From: Streptomyces sp. KL109B
GTDB taxonomy: Bacteria > Actinomycetota > Actinomycetes > Streptomycetales > Streptomycetaceae
Reading direction: 5' to 3'
DNA: 64,000 nt
Assembly (NCBI RefSeq): GCF_030766935.1
Contig: NZ_JASERL010000014.1
Location: 124,001-188,000 of the forward strand
Shown here: in pieces, positions 31,557 through 40,564 of the stretch
Numbering within the stretch: the stretch's first letter is position 1
How the letters are laid out: each line of letters starts with the position of its first letter
Position numbers and translations under genes: made by a program
The notes under the pieces: generated by a model
What the model saw: the letters and a program-made list of their open reading frames with translations, nothing else
What the model was told of the DNA's origin: nothing
The model's database searches: none

Positions 31557-33110
31557 TCAGTCGACCTGCTGCAGGTCGCCCACGGCCTTGCAGCGGATCC
31601 GGGTGGCGTTGCCCGGCAGGTACGGGACGGGGACCTCGTCGAACTCGACGATCCGGACGCCCGAGGGGTTGGCGCCCGCGGCGACGGCCCGGTCGACCGC
31701 CTCCTGTCGCGCCTCGTCGAGCACCGCCTCGCGGCGCCCCGCGTCGATCGCGTAGACCCGGTCGACCTCGCCGCCGACCTGCGCGATGGCCGCCCCGATC
31801 GCGTTCGCGACCGCGAAGTGGTCGGGGCGGTGGACCGTGCCGGACTCGGGGAGGGTGTCGGGCAGCAGCACCGAACCGCCGCCGACCGCGACCACGGGAA
31901 GCGGCTCCGGGGACGTGCGCATCGACTCCACCGCCCGCGCCACGTCCGCGGCGATCGTGTCCAGCGCCTCCTTCACCACGCGCGCGTCCAGGTGTGCCAC
32001 CGCCGAGCGGTCGCCGATGTCCGTGAGACCCGCCGCCACGGCCACGTCCGTGGCGGTCAGCGTCGAGCCGCCGAACACGAGGGCCTCGTCCGTGAGCCGG
32101 TAGCCGACCGAGCGCGGGCCGACCGTGACCCGGCCGCCGTCGTCGACGACCAGCGAGCCGCCGCCGATGCCGATGCTGTGCACGTCCGGCATCCGGAAGT
32201 TGGTGCGCACCCCCGCCACGTCCACGGCCGTCCCCGCCTCGCGCGGGAAGCCCTGCGTGAGGACGCCGATGTCGCTGGTCGTGCCGCCGACGTCGACGAC
32301 CGCGCAGGTGTCGAGCCCGGACAGGACGGCCGCGCCGCGCATCGAGTTCGTCGGGCCCGACGCGAATGTGGCGACCGGGTAGCGGCGGGCGTACTCCAGG
32401 TCCATGAGCGTGCCGTCGTTCTGGCTCAGATACAGCGGCGCCGTGATGCCGAAGCCGGCGACCGCGCCCGCCAGGCCGTCGACGATTCCGGCGGCCAGCT
32501 CCCGCAGCGCCGCGTTCACGGCCGTCGCGTTCTCCCGCTCCAACAGGCCGATGCGGCCGATCTCGTGGGACAGGGACAGCGCCACGTCCGGGCCGAGCTC
32601 CGTGCGCAGGATCTCGGCGGCCCGCACCTCGAACTCGTCGCTCACAGGCGAGAACACCGACGAGATGGCCACCGACCTGACGCCGTGCGCGGCCATGTCG
32701 GCGGCGTGCCGACGCAGCTCGTCCTCGTCCAGGTCGGCGATCTTCCGGCCGTCGAACTCGTGCCCGCCGTGCGCCAGATACGGCCGCCCGGCCACCGCCC
32801 GCGTCAGCCGCTCCGGCCAGTCCACGAACGGGGGCAGCGCCGACGTCGCGGGCAGGCCGAGGCGCAGCGCCGCCGTCGGGGCGAGGCCGCGGGCCTCGAC
32901 GAGCGCGTTGAGGAAGTGAGTGGTGCCGATCATCACGGCGCCGACCGCCGCCGGGTCGAAGGGGTGCTGCGCGCGCAGCGCCTCGAGCGCGGACACGATG
33001 CCGGACGTGACGTCCTGGCTGGTCGCCGACTTGGTGGTGGCGAGCACCCGGGGTCCTTCGAGCAGGACGGCGTCGGTGTTGGTGCCGCCGACATCGATTC
33101 CGATACGCAC
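31557..33110 (-). CDS. hydantoinase/oxoprolinase family protein (HyuA-like)
   Basis: A 517-residue member of the actin-fold hydantoinase A/5-oxoprolinase family. It begins with the phosphate-1 loop MRIGIDVGGTNTDAVLLEG, has the second loop VVDVGGTTSDIGVL (about 280-293) and closes with AVGGGSVLLPD. These enzymes use ATP to open hydantoin or 5-oxoproline rings. It has no HyuB partner beside it; instead the two DUF917 genes follow. GTG 33110 is preceded by AAGGAG that overlaps the permease stop, so the pair is coupled with a 12-base gap. Confidence 0.88.
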   Translation of the reverse strand: MRIGIDVGGTNTDAVLLEGPRVLATTKSATSQDVTSGIVSALEALRAQHPFDPAAVGAVMIGTTHFLNALVEARGLAPTAALRLGLPATSALPPFVDWPERLTRAVAGRPYLAHGGHEFDGRKIADLDEDELRRHAADMAAHGVRSVAISSVFSPVSDEFEVRAAEILRTELGPDVALSLSHEIGRIGLLERENATAVNAALRELAAGIVDGLAGAVAGFGITAPLYLSQNDGTLMDLEYARRYPVATFASGPTNSMRGAAVLSGLDTCAVVDVGGTTSDIGVLTQGFPREAGTAVDVAGVRTNFRMPDVHSIGIGGGSLVVDDGGRVTVGPRSVGYRLTDEALVFGGSTLTATDVAVAAGLTDIGDRSAVAHLDARVVKEALDTIAADVARAVESMRTSPEPLPVVAVGGGSVLLPDTLPESGTVHRPDHFAVANAIGAAIAQVGGEVDRVYAIDAGRREAVLDEARQEAVDRAVAAGANPSGVRIVEFDEVPVPYLPGNATRIRCKAVGDLQQVD

Positions 33111-33122
33111 GGAAGTCTCTCC

Positions 33123-34550
33123 TTAGCGGGAGGCGCCGCTGGGGGCGGCGGGAACGTGAGGGGTGGTGGTCGTGGTCGGGGAGGCGGGGGAGCCGTCGCC
33201 TTCGAGGGCGACGGCGGTCCCATCGGACACCCCGGCACCGGCTCCCGTGTCGCGGGACACACCGACGCCGCGCACCAGGCCGAGCCGGCCCAAGGCGACG
33301 TACGCGAGGAACGCGAAGACGACCGAGTTGATGCTGGGCAGGCCCCAGTGGACGAACTCGCCGACGCAGAACGCGAGCACCCACACGACGATCGTCGCCG
33401 GGACCCAGGTCGGCGCCGTCGCGGGCAGCGCGCCCGCGGCCCGGGAGGACTCCAGTTCGCCGCGCCACCGCTTGACCACGAAGTACTCGGCGATCATCAC
33501 GCCCGCGATGGGCGGGAAGGCGACGCCGAGCAGCGTCAGGAAGTCGGCGAACCGGTCGAGGATGCCCGCCGCCGCGAGGAGGCTGCCGACGACGCCGAGC
33601 ACGACGGTGACGGTGGCCCGGTTCACCTTGCGGCCGAAGACGGACTCGATGAAGTTCACGACGCCGAGGCCCGAGCTGTACAGATTCCAGTCGTTGATCT
33701 TCAGCGCGCCCATGATGACGACGAGCGTGCCGACCCAGCCCACCGAGGACACCGCGATCGCGGTCACGTCGGCGGACCGGGTGGCGTGTGCGAGCAGCAC
33801 ACCGGCGAGCCCGACGACGTACTCACCGAGCGAGATGCCCACCACGGTCTGCTTGACGACGTCGGAGGTGGAGCGGTTGAAGCGGGTCATGTCGGGCGTG
33901 ATGATGGCGCCCGCGATGGCGCCGCCCGCGACGAGGGTCGTGCCCTGGACGAGCGAGAGCTGCGGGCCCGGCGGCGCGGAGGCGACCAGGCCCCCGATGT
34001 CGTAGCGCACCAGCTCGTGCACCGTGGACCAGCCCACGAGCAGCAGGAACGCGGGCACGGTCACGTACGCCGCCCACTTCATGGAGCCGAAGCCCCACAG
34101 CACGACGGCCGTCACGCCGAGCCCGAACAGGACCGACCAGACCGGCGCGGGGAACACCCCGACGAGACCGGCGAGCGCGTCCGCGGATATCGCCGACTGG
34201 ATGCCGAACCAGCCGATGAGGCTGAGCGCGATCGCGAGCCCGATGAGCGAGGAACCGACGCGGCCGAAGCCGGTCCAGCGCGCCAGCACGGACGTCGGAA
34301 GCCCCTCCCGTACGCCGATGATCCCCACGAAGATCGAGAGCACCTCGACGATCACCGAGCCGAGGGTGAGCGCCCAGAACGCCGTCCAGAAGTCCATCCC
34401 GAAGCCCAGCGTCGCGCCGAGCACGAACTGGCTGAGCCCCGAGATCTGCCCGAACCGCTGCACGGCTACGGACCACCAGCTGTAACGGGCGGCATCGGGC
34501 ACTCTGGTCAGGGCGTGATCGTCGACCCCGACGGCGCGTGCGGCGGCCAT
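33123..34550 (-). CDS. NCS1 family permease (cytosine/allantoin/hydantoin type)
   Basis: A 475-residue nucleobase:cation symporter-1 family transporter with about 12 membrane helices. Typical pieces are WWSVAVQRFGQISGLSQFVLG at the first helix, GWFGIQSAISADAL in helix 3 and GAIITPDMTRFNR mid-protein, the NCS1 'PDxxRF' motif. The C-terminal ~45 residues are a disordered Gly/Ala/Thr/Pro tail. It is the first gene of the operon; palindromes at 34617-34654 lie in its promoter region. By context it imports a hydantoin-like or purine-derived ring compound. Confidence 0.9.
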   Translation of the reverse strand: MAAARAVGVDDHALTRVPDAARYSWWSVAVQRFGQISGLSQFVLGATLGFGMDFWTAFWALTLGSVIVEVLSIFVGIIGVREGLPTSVLARWTGFGRVGSSLIGLAIALSLIGWFGIQSAISADALAGLVGVFPAPVWSVLFGLGVTAVVLWGFGSMKWAAYVTVPAFLLLVGWSTVHELVRYDIGGLVASAPPGPQLSLVQGTTLVAGGAIAGAIITPDMTRFNRSTSDVVKQTVVGISLGEYVVGLAGVLLAHATRSADVTAIAVSSVGWVGTLVVIMGALKINDWNLYSSGLGVVNFIESVFGRKVNRATVTVVLGVVGSLLAAAGILDRFADFLTLLGVAFPPIAGVMIAEYFVVKRWRGELESSRAAGALPATAPTWVPATIVVWVLAFCVGEFVHWGLPSINSVVFAFLAYVALGRLGLVRGVGVSRDTGAGAGVSDGTAVALEGDGSPASPTTTTTPHVPAAPSGASR

Positions 34551-34616
34551 CGAACCTCCAAAGCGACTGCGGTTGCCCGCACGCTACGGCGGCCGCCGGG
34601 GAGGTGGGTTGGGCCG

Positions 34617-34654
34617 AGTGCACTGTGGGGTGGAGGTGGCTGTGCAGGGTGCAC
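34617..34654 (-). promoter_or_regulatory. candidate PucR operator upstream of the NCS1 permease
   Basis: Two short palindromes built on TGCAC: AGTGCACT at 34617-34624 and GTGCA-GGG-TGCAC at 34642-34654. Both lie in the 147-base region before the first gene of the operon. A role as PucR sites is inferred only from position. Confidence 0.3.
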
Positions 34655-34697
34655 GGTGAGGATTCGGGGTGTGCCGGTGGCGCATGCCGTGGTGTGT

Positions 34698-35152
34698 CTA
34701 CGGGTGGCGGCCCGTGCAGCCCACGATCCGGTCGATCAGTGGCGCGTCGGAAGGTGTCCCGACCGGCGGGCCCCAGAGTTCCGGCAGCGGTGCCTGGTCC
34801 ACGAATCCGGAGACATGGTCGTAGCAGGCGCGCAAGGTGTCATCGGGCAGGTCGAAGCCCTGGCCGGTCGCCTTCGCGAGGTCCCAGGCGTGCACCACCA
34901 TCTCGGTGAGCGCGACTTTGCCCCAGGTGCCGTTCGGCAGCACGAACCCGGGCCCTTCCGTCTCGCCCTCCCACGCCTCCGGGTCGTCCCAGGCGTCGCC
35001 GAGCGCCCGCACACTCTTCGCCGTGTTCACCCGCCAGTCACCGGACGCCTCGGGCGCGGGCGCCTCCCTGCGGTGGGCGAGGCGAGCTGGTCGTCGGTCA
35101 CGGCGGCCAGTACGTCGATCATCCGGTCGCAGGCGGGCTTCAGGTCGATCAC
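34698..35152 (-). pseudogene. TIGR03086-type metal-binding (maleylpyruvate-isomerase-like) protein, broken
   Basis: The start is normal: GTG 35152 behind GGAGGAG, reading VIDLKPACDRMIDVLAAVTDDQLASPT, the family's first helix. The frame then runs into Arg/Pro-rich nonsense and stops. The rest of the family sequence resumes in another frame from about 35055 (PEASGDWRVNTAKSVRALGDAW...), through GKVALTEMVVHAWDLAKATG, to the TAG at 34698. The expected middle (the segment carrying the HVDEV-like motif, roughly 40 residues) is missing. An internal deletion with a frameshift is the simplest reading, so no full protein can be made; the C-terminal ~110 residues could be expressed from a GTG at 35030. 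Confidence 0.75.
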
Positions 35153-35255
35153 GGAAACTCCTCCGGTGAGCCGTAGGTGGCTGACACAGGGGAGACCGCC
35201 GCCGGAAGGGGAACTCATCGGCCCCGCGGCCCGGGACCGGCTCGCCTTCCGGCGG

Positions 35256-35540
35256 TTACTTGCGCTCCACCTCCACGAAGGCCAGCGGCGCCGAGCCCGC
35301 GTTGACGACCTCGTGCTCGCTGCCCGCCGAGCGCGCGTAGGAGCGGCCCGAGCGGAGCTCGTTGCGCGTGACCGTGCCGTCGGGGGTGATGACATCGGTC
35401 TCGCCGTCCGTGACGGGGACGACGACGTAGTCGTACGCGTGGGTGTGACGGCCGGTGCTCTGGCCCGGCTCGAAGTCCCAGCGGGTGACCCGGGTGTTCT
35501 CGTCCTCGTGCTGCACGGTGGCGCGGGCGGTGGTGGTCAT
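35256..35540 (-). CDS. small single-domain cupin protein
   Basis: A 94-residue cupin. Motif 1 is seen as GQSTGRHTHAYDYVVVPVTDGE (His pair and Asp/Tyr), and motif 2 is weak (GRSYARSAGSEHEVVN, with one His). A single beta-barrel of this size usually binds one metal and acts as a small sensor, dioxygenase or isomerase; no substrate is evident. ATG 35540 lies about 60 bases downstream of the VOC gene on the same strand, so the two may be co-transcribed. Confidence 0.82.
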   Translation of the reverse strand: MTTTARATVQHEDENTRVTRWDFEPGQSTGRHTHAYDYVVVPVTDGETDVITPDGTVTRNELRSGRSYARSAGSEHEVVNAGSAPLAFVEVERK

Positions 35541-35602
35541 GTCCGTGTTCGCTTTCGTCGGGTGCCGCGGCAGGGACCGCCGCGGCTCGCAGGCTAGCCG
35601 GA

Positions 35603-36040
35603 TCACACCGTGAACAGCTGGTCCGGGTCGGCGAACGCCTTGAACTCCAGGGCGTTGCCCGCCGGATCCAGGAAGAACATCGTCCACTGTTCGCCGGGTT
35701 CGCCCTGGAAGCGTACGTAGGGCTCGATCACGAAGTCCGTGCCCGCGGCGGTGAGGCGTTCGGCGAGGCGCTGGAACTCGGGCACCGGGAGCACGAGGCC
35801 GAAGTGCGGTACCGGCACCTCGTGCCCGTCGACCGGATTGGTGCCCGCGACGGCCTCGCGCCCGGCGCGGGGTGTGCCGTCGCCGACCTGGTGGGTGACG
35901 ACCTGGTGGCCGCCGAAGTTCCAGTCGATCCACCGGGTGTCCGAGCGTCCTTCGGCGAAGCCGAGCACCTTGCCGTAGAAGTCGCGGGCGGCCGCGAGGT
36001 CGTCGACCGGGATGGCGAGGTGGAAGGGGGCGAGGGGCAT
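35603..36040 (-). CDS. VOC (glyoxalase/dioxygenase) family protein
   Basis: A 145-residue protein with the two beta-alpha-beta-beta-beta modules of the vicinal oxygen chelate superfamily. FHLAIPVDDLAAARDFYGKVLGF (about 6-28) gives the first metal ligand (His), VPHFGLVLPV gives the second, and PAGNALEFKAF (about 126-136) gives the C-terminal Glu. DPxGNxxEFK is the usual closing motif. It may be a ring-cleaving dioxygenase-like, lyase or resistance protein. ATG 36040. Confidence 0.85.
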   Translation of the reverse strand: MPLAPFHLAIPVDDLAAARDFYGKVLGFAEGRSDTRWIDWNFGGHQVVTHQVGDGTPRAGREAVAGTNPVDGHEVPVPHFGLVLPVPEFQRLAERLTAAGTDFVIEPYVRFQGEPGEQWTMFFLDPAGNALEFKAFADPDQLFTV

Positions 36041-36181
36041 CGCTGACTCCTTGCGCGGTCGGTGAGTCGGGTGTGAGGGGCGGGTGGCGTGATCCCTGTC
36101 CGCGGCAATGGGCCGGTATGCACGGGGTGTTGACCATGGTGTGCGCCGAGCCTAATCTTCGCGTCCGGAGTTACGTTCACT

Positions 36182-36197
36182 GTCCGAAATCGCGAAC
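36182..36197 (+). promoter_or_regulatory. imperfect palindrome before the GH127 gene
   Basis: GTCCGAAATCGCGAAC, ending 24 bases before the GTG, has GT-CG-AT-CG-AC symmetry (10 of 16 positions self-complementary), similar to IclR/LacI-like operators. The regulator is not in the window. Confidence 0.3.
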
Positions 36198-36221
36198 AAT
36201 GAGACGCGCGAGGAGAACGAC

Positions 36222-38792
36222 GTGAGCCGCACCGAGAGACCCGACCGACGGACGTTCATCGCCGTCGCCGCCACCGGGGCCGCAGCCGCCGCGCTGCCCA
36301 TCGGCCTGGGGACGGCGGCGTACGCGGGCCCCGCGCCGGGATCCGATTCCGCTCCCCGAGCCACCACCGCCACCGCCACCGCCGCCGGCGCCGTCGAGCC
36401 CTTCCCCCTCGACGCCGTCGCCCTGCTGCCCGGCGCCTTCCGCGACAACCAGGCCCGCAACACCGCCTACCTCCACTTCGTCGACATCGACCGACTGCTG
36501 CACACCTTCCGCAAGAACGTCGGCCTGCCCTCCGACGCCGAGCCCTGCGGCGGCTGGGAGGCGCCCGACGTGGAACTGCGCGGCCACAGCACGGGCCATC
36601 TGCTGTCGGGGCTCGCGCTGACGTACGCCAACACAGGTGACACCGCCGTACGTGACAAGGGGCGGGCGCTCGTCGCCGCGCTGGCGGAGTGTCAGGAGGC
36701 GTCCACCGGGGCCGGGTTCGGGAAGGGGTATCTGTCCGCGTACCCCGAGAGCTTCTTCGACCGGCTCGAAGCGGGGTCCGGGGTCTGGGCGCCGTACTAC
36801 ACCATCCACAAGATCATGGCGGGCCTCGTCGACCAGCACCGTCTCGCCGGGAGCGAGCAGGCCCTCGACGTGGTGCTGCGGCAGGCCGCCTGGGTGGACC
36901 GGCGGACCGGGGCGCTCAGCCACGACCAGATGCAGCGCGTGCTCCAGACGGAGTTCGGCGGCATGAACGACGTACTCGCCGACCTGCACGCCATCACGGG
37001 AGACACCAACTGGCTGAAGGTCGCCGAACGGTTCACCCACGACGTCGTCTTCGACCCGCTCGCCAAGAACGAGGACAAGCTCGCCGGACTGCACGCCAAC
37101 ACCCAGATACCGAAGATGGTGGGAGCGCTGCGGCTGTGGGAGGAGGGGCTCGGCGACCGCTACCGCACCATCGCCGAGAACTTCTGGCAGATCGTCACCG
37201 ATCACCACACCTATGTCATCGGCGGCAACAGCAACGGCGAGGCCTTCCACGAGCCGGACGCCATCGCCGCGCAGCTCTCCAACGGCTGCTGCGAGAACTG
37301 CAACAGCTACAACATGCTCAAGCTGACCCGCCTGATGCACTTCCACGCGCCGCACCGCGTCGACCTCCTCGACTACTACGAGCGCACGCTGTTCAACCAG
37401 ATGCTCGGCGAGCAGGACCCCGACTCCGCGCACGGCTTCAACATCTACTACACGGGCCTCGCGCCGGGCTCGTACAAGCAGCAGCCGTCGTTCATGGGCG
37501 AGGACCCGAAGGCGTACTCCACCGACTACGACAACTTCTCCTGCGACCACGGCTCCGGAATGGAGACACAGGCGAAGTTCGCGGAGACCGTCTTCTCGCA
37601 CGACGACGAGCGGCTGCTGGTGAACCTGTTCGTGCCGGCTGAGGTCAAGTGGCGCGCGAAGGGCGTCAGTTGGCGGCAGACCACCGGGTTCCCCGACAAG
37701 GCGTCGACGACGCTCACCGTCACGGCGGGCAGGGCCGACCACGAACTGCGCGTACGGATCCCGTCGTGGACGAGCGGCGCGCGTGTCACCCTCAATGGCC
37801 GTGCCCTCAACGACCGTCCCGCGCCGGGGAGTTGGTTCGCGCTGCGCCGCCGCTGGCGGACCGGCGACCGGGTCGAGGTCACCCTCCCGATGCGGATCGC
37901 CGTCGAGCCGACGCCCGACGACCCCGACGTACAGGCCGTGCTGTACGGGCCCGTGGTGCTCGCCGGGCAGTACGGCGACCGTGCCACGATGCGGATGCCG
38001 CGCCTCGACCCGAAGTCGGTGAAGCAGACGGCGGCGGCGCCGATGGCGTTCACGGCGCGCGCCGACGACGCCGATGTCACCCTGCTGCCCATCGCCCGCA
38101 CCCACCACGTGCACTACACGGCGTACTGGCTGACGGGCGAACCGCCGCCCCCGCCACCGGAGTTCGCCGCCTGGCACCGCTTCGACGAGACCTCCGGGAC
38201 GACCGCCGCCGACGCCACGGGCAACGGCAGGACCGCCCAACTGATGGGCGGCGCCGCGTGGACGACCGGCGGGAAGATCGGTGGCGCCGTGGCTCTCGAC
38301 GGCGGCGACGGCGGTTACGTCAAGCTGGCCGACGACGTGCTCGCGGGCGCGACCGCGTACTCCGTGGCGACGTGGGTGAGGCTCGACGGGGCGCCCCAGG
38401 CGTGGACACGTGTCTTCGACATCGGCACCGGTCCCACCGCCAACCTGTTCCTGACCCCGCGCAGCGACGCCGGAACCCTGCGCTTCGCGGTCACCGCGGG
38501 CGGCGCCGGGGCGGAGGAGCGCATCGACGTCCCCCAACTCCCCACCGGGACCTGGGTACATGTGGCGGTGACGTACGGGAACGGCACCGCCGTGCTGTAC
38601 GTCGACGGCGCGGAAAAGGGCCGCAACGAACACGTCACCGCGCGGCCCGACATGTTCGGCAACCACATCCGCGCCGGATACCTCGGCAAGTCCCAGTACG
38701 CCGACCCGTATCTGAAGGGCGCGCTCGACGACTTCCGGGTCTACGGGAAGACGTTGACGGCGGCGGAGGTCGCGGCGCTCGCCGGGGCGTGA
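36222..38792 (+). CDS. Tat-exported GH127 beta-L-arabinofuranosidase with LamG-like domain
   Basis: An 856-residue secreted glycosidase. A twin-arginine signal lies at residues 1-35 (RPDRRTFIAVAATGAAAAAL, then AYAG). The GH127 (alpha/alpha)6-barrel, about 50-630, includes DVELRGHSTGHLLSGLAL, the metal/catalytic segment NGCCENCNSYNMLKLTRL (Glu with Cys) and FSCDHGSGMETQAKF, where many family members have a Cys-Cys pair but this one has Cys-Asp. After a Pro linker (about 640-650) a LamG/concanavalin-like jelly roll (about 650-855) probably binds carbohydrate. GTG 36222 follows AGGAGAACGAC. It should release L-arabinofuranose from plant glycans outside the cell. Confidence 0.87.
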   Translation: MSRTERPDRRTFIAVAATGAAAAALPIGLGTAAYAGPAPGSDSAPRATTATATAAGAVEPFPLDAVALLPGAFRDNQARNTAYLHFVDIDRLLHTFRKNVGLPSDAEPCGGWEAPDVELRGHSTGHLLSGLALTYANTGDTAVRDKGRALVAALAECQEASTGAGFGKGYLSAYPESFFDRLEAGSGVWAPYYTIHKIMAGLVDQHRLAGSEQALDVVLRQAAWVDRRTGALSHDQMQRVLQTEFGGMNDVLADLHAITGDTNWLKVAERFTHDVVFDPLAKNEDKLAGLHANTQIPKMVGALRLWEEGLGDRYRTIAENFWQIVTDHHTYVIGGNSNGEAFHEPDAIAAQLSNGCCENCNSYNMLKLTRLMHFHAPHRVDLLDYYERTLFNQMLGEQDPDSAHGFNIYYTGLAPGSYKQQPSFMGEDPKAYSTDYDNFSCDHGSGMETQAKFAETVFSHDDERLLVNLFVPAEVKWRAKGVSWRQTTGFPDKASTTLTVTAGRADHELRVRIPSWTSGARVTLNGRALNDRPAPGSWFALRRRWRTGDRVEVTLPMRIAVEPTPDDPDVQAVLYGPVVLAGQYGDRATMRMPRLDPKSVKQTAAAPMAFTARADDADVTLLPIARTHHVHYTAYWLTGEPPPPPPEFAAWHRFDETSGTTAADATGNGRTAQLMGGAAWTTGGKIGGAVALDGGDGGYVKLADDVLAGATAYSVATWVRLDGAPQAWTRVFDIGTGPTANLFLTPRSDAGTLRFAVTAGGAGAEERIDVPQLPTGTWVHVAVTYGNGTAVLYVDGAEKGRNEHVTARPDMFGNHIRAGYLGKSQYADPYLKGALDDFRVYGKTLTAAEVAALAGA

Positions 38793-38798
38793 GGCTGG

Positions 38799-38846
38799 TG
38801 TGTGCGGCGGACCAGCGGCGAACCCGCTCCGGGTCCGCCGCACACA
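38799..38846. terminator. bidirectional terminator hairpin
   Basis: A perfect 15-base stem (TGTGTGCGGCGGACC and its complement) with an 18-base loop, between the convergent GH127 and symporter genes. It can serve both. Confidence 0.8.
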
Positions 38847-38855
38847 CGGTCACGG

Positions 38856-40307
38856 TCAGCGCAGTGCGGCCGGTTCCTCGTCCGCCGCGACCGGCCGGGG
38901 CGCCGGCTCCGCCACCAGCGGCGGCTCCGTCGCACACGGACGGGAGCGGGCGAGCGCGCTGAGGCCGAAGGTGAGCGCGGCGTTCAACACCACCGTCACG
39001 AGGCCCGCGTTGACACCTCCCAGGTTCGGCTCCACCACGTACAGCACGAGCGAAGCGGCGACCCCCGCGATCATCCCGGTCGCCACCGCCCACGCCCGCA
39101 CCCGCCGGAAGAACAGCAGCGCGAACCAGCCGGGAATGAGCTGCCCCAGCAGGTAGTACGTCAGGTTGAGCACGGTCAGCATCAGCGACGAAGCGGTCAG
39201 CGTCAGCACGGCGGCCGCGACGAGGAACACCGCGACGGCCAGCGTCGTCCACCTGCGCTGCACCTCGGGCCGCAGGTTCGGCGCGAGGTTGCGGGAGACG
39301 ATGCCGCCGATCGACAGCGCCGTCACCGCGAGCACCAGCACCCCGGAGAGCCCGGCGCCGCCCGCGACCACCCCCACCAGCCAGTCCGGCAGCACATCAC
39401 GGACGACGTCCATGAACACCGTGTTGGGATCGGCGACATGCTTCCCGGCCGCGTACGCGAAGTACGCCGTCGCCACCAGGAACGGGTACATCAGCATGTA
39501 CGAGGGCATCCACACCGTCGACGACTTGATGGCCCGCTCGGAGCGTGCGGTGAAGATGTAGCCGGCGGAGAAGCCGAGGTAGAAGGTGACCGCCTGGAAG
39601 ACGATGGTGGTCAGCGCGAACACCATCGGGCTGCCCGCCATGGTGACCTGCGCGCGCGGCACCGCCGCCGGATCGGTGACCGCCTCGATGCCACCACCCG
39701 CGACGAGCGCGGCGACACCCGCGGCCACGACACCGAGCACCATGAGGCCGTCCTTGAGGATGGACACGAACGCGGGCGACCTGACCCCGGACACGGCGAC
39801 GTACAGGAACGCCATCACGCCCGCGAGGATCACCGCCTGTACGGGGGTGATGGGCAGGCCGAGCGCCGTGAGCACCACCTGCATGCCGATGAACTGGTAC
39901 TGACCCCACGGCACCAGGGCCACCAACAGGGCGAGCGCGGTGATGAGTTCGAGGCTCCGGCTGCGGAAGTGCCGGCCGAACACGTCGGGGATGGTCATCG
40001 CGTCGTAGCGGACACCGGCCCGCCAGATCAGCGGCGCCACGTAGTAGCCGAGCGGATAGGCAAGGAGGATGTAGCCGAGGAACCAGACGCCGTAGCTCGC
40101 GCCCTTGGCGTAGATCCCGGCCGGGAAACCGATCATCGTGCCGATGCTGTAGACCTCGCCGACCGCGAGGAAGTACAGCAGCCACGGCGGGAACGAACGG
40201 CCACCCACCAGGTATTCGCTGATGGACACCTTGCGGATGCCGCGCCGGGCGCTGAACGCGACGAGGACGGAGGCCGCCATGACGACGAAGAAGACGGTGG
40301 CGATCAC
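38856..40307 (-). CDS. sodium:solute symporter (SSS family)
   Basis: A 483-residue transporter with about 13 membrane helices. Family features are ISEYLVGGRSFPPWLLYFLAVGEVYSIGTMIGFPAGIYAKG near the N terminus, LGQYQF-like helix ends, and GAGLSGVLVLAVTALSIGGIVSRNL, which corresponds to the sodium-site helix 8. The start is GTG 40307 (IATVFFVV...), placed by the SD-like GGAGGAGGAG run and a GTGA overlap with the DUF3311 gene. DUF3311 + SSS pairs are a standard two-component transporter arrangement. As the last gene of the xsc operon it probably brings in the compound that the amidohydrolase cleaves. Confidence 0.87.
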   Translation of the reverse strand: MIATVFFVVMAASVLVAFSARRGIRKVSISEYLVGGRSFPPWLLYFLAVGEVYSIGTMIGFPAGIYAKGASYGVWFLGYILLAYPLGYYVAPLIWRAGVRYDAMTIPDVFGRHFRSRSLELITALALLVALVPWGQYQFIGMQVVLTALGLPITPVQAVILAGVMAFLYVAVSGVRSPAFVSILKDGLMVLGVVAAGVAALVAGGGIEAVTDPAAVPRAQVTMAGSPMVFALTTIVFQAVTFYLGFSAGYIFTARSERAIKSSTVWMPSYMLMYPFLVATAYFAYAAGKHVADPNTVFMDVVRDVLPDWLVGVVAGGAGLSGVLVLAVTALSIGGIVSRNLAPNLRPEVQRRWTTLAVAVFLVAAAVLTLTASSLMLTVLNLTYYLLGQLIPGWFALLFFRRVRAWAVATGMIAGVAASLVLYVVEPNLGGVNAGLVTVVLNAALTFGLSALARSRPCATEPPLVAEPAPRPVAADEEPAALR

Positions 40308-40564
40308 CGGGACACCTCCTCCTCCGGGCTTGTGGTGTCCTCGGGGTAGGCGTGCCGGTCCATTCGCCACGCCAGCTTCAGACACACGCTGGTCAGCGGG
40401 AACCACGCGAACACCCACAGGAACAGCAGCGGGATGCCCGCCACGTACACGTCCGTGTTCGCGAGCAGCGGCATGACCACGAGGAGGGCGAAGGACGGCA
40501 CGCCGAGACCGAGCCACAGGCTGCGTGGCAGTCGGCGCGTGGGCCCGGAGGGCGGCGAACTCAT
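40304..40564 (-). CDS. DUF3311 small membrane protein
   Basis: An 86-residue protein with two membrane helices (LWLGLGVPSFALLVVMPLLA and AGIPLLFLWVFAWFPLTSVCL) and the family's closing W..D segment (AWRMDRHAYPED). It overlaps the amidohydrolase stop (ATGA) and the symporter start (GTGA), so the three are translated as one unit. DUF3311 proteins are the small subunit accompanying SSS symporters, analogous to YhdT/PanF pairs. Confidence 0.87.
   Translation of the reverse strand: MSSPPSGPTRRLPRSLWLGLGVPSFALLVVMPLLANTDVYVAGIPLLFLWVFAWFPLTSVCLKLAWRMDRHAYPEDTTSPEEEVSR

Noticed and set aside
31542..35597. 1351-codon plus-strand frame across the hydantoinase and permease genes
   Set aside because: Antisense shadow; no domain, and it crosses three well-supported minus-strand genes.
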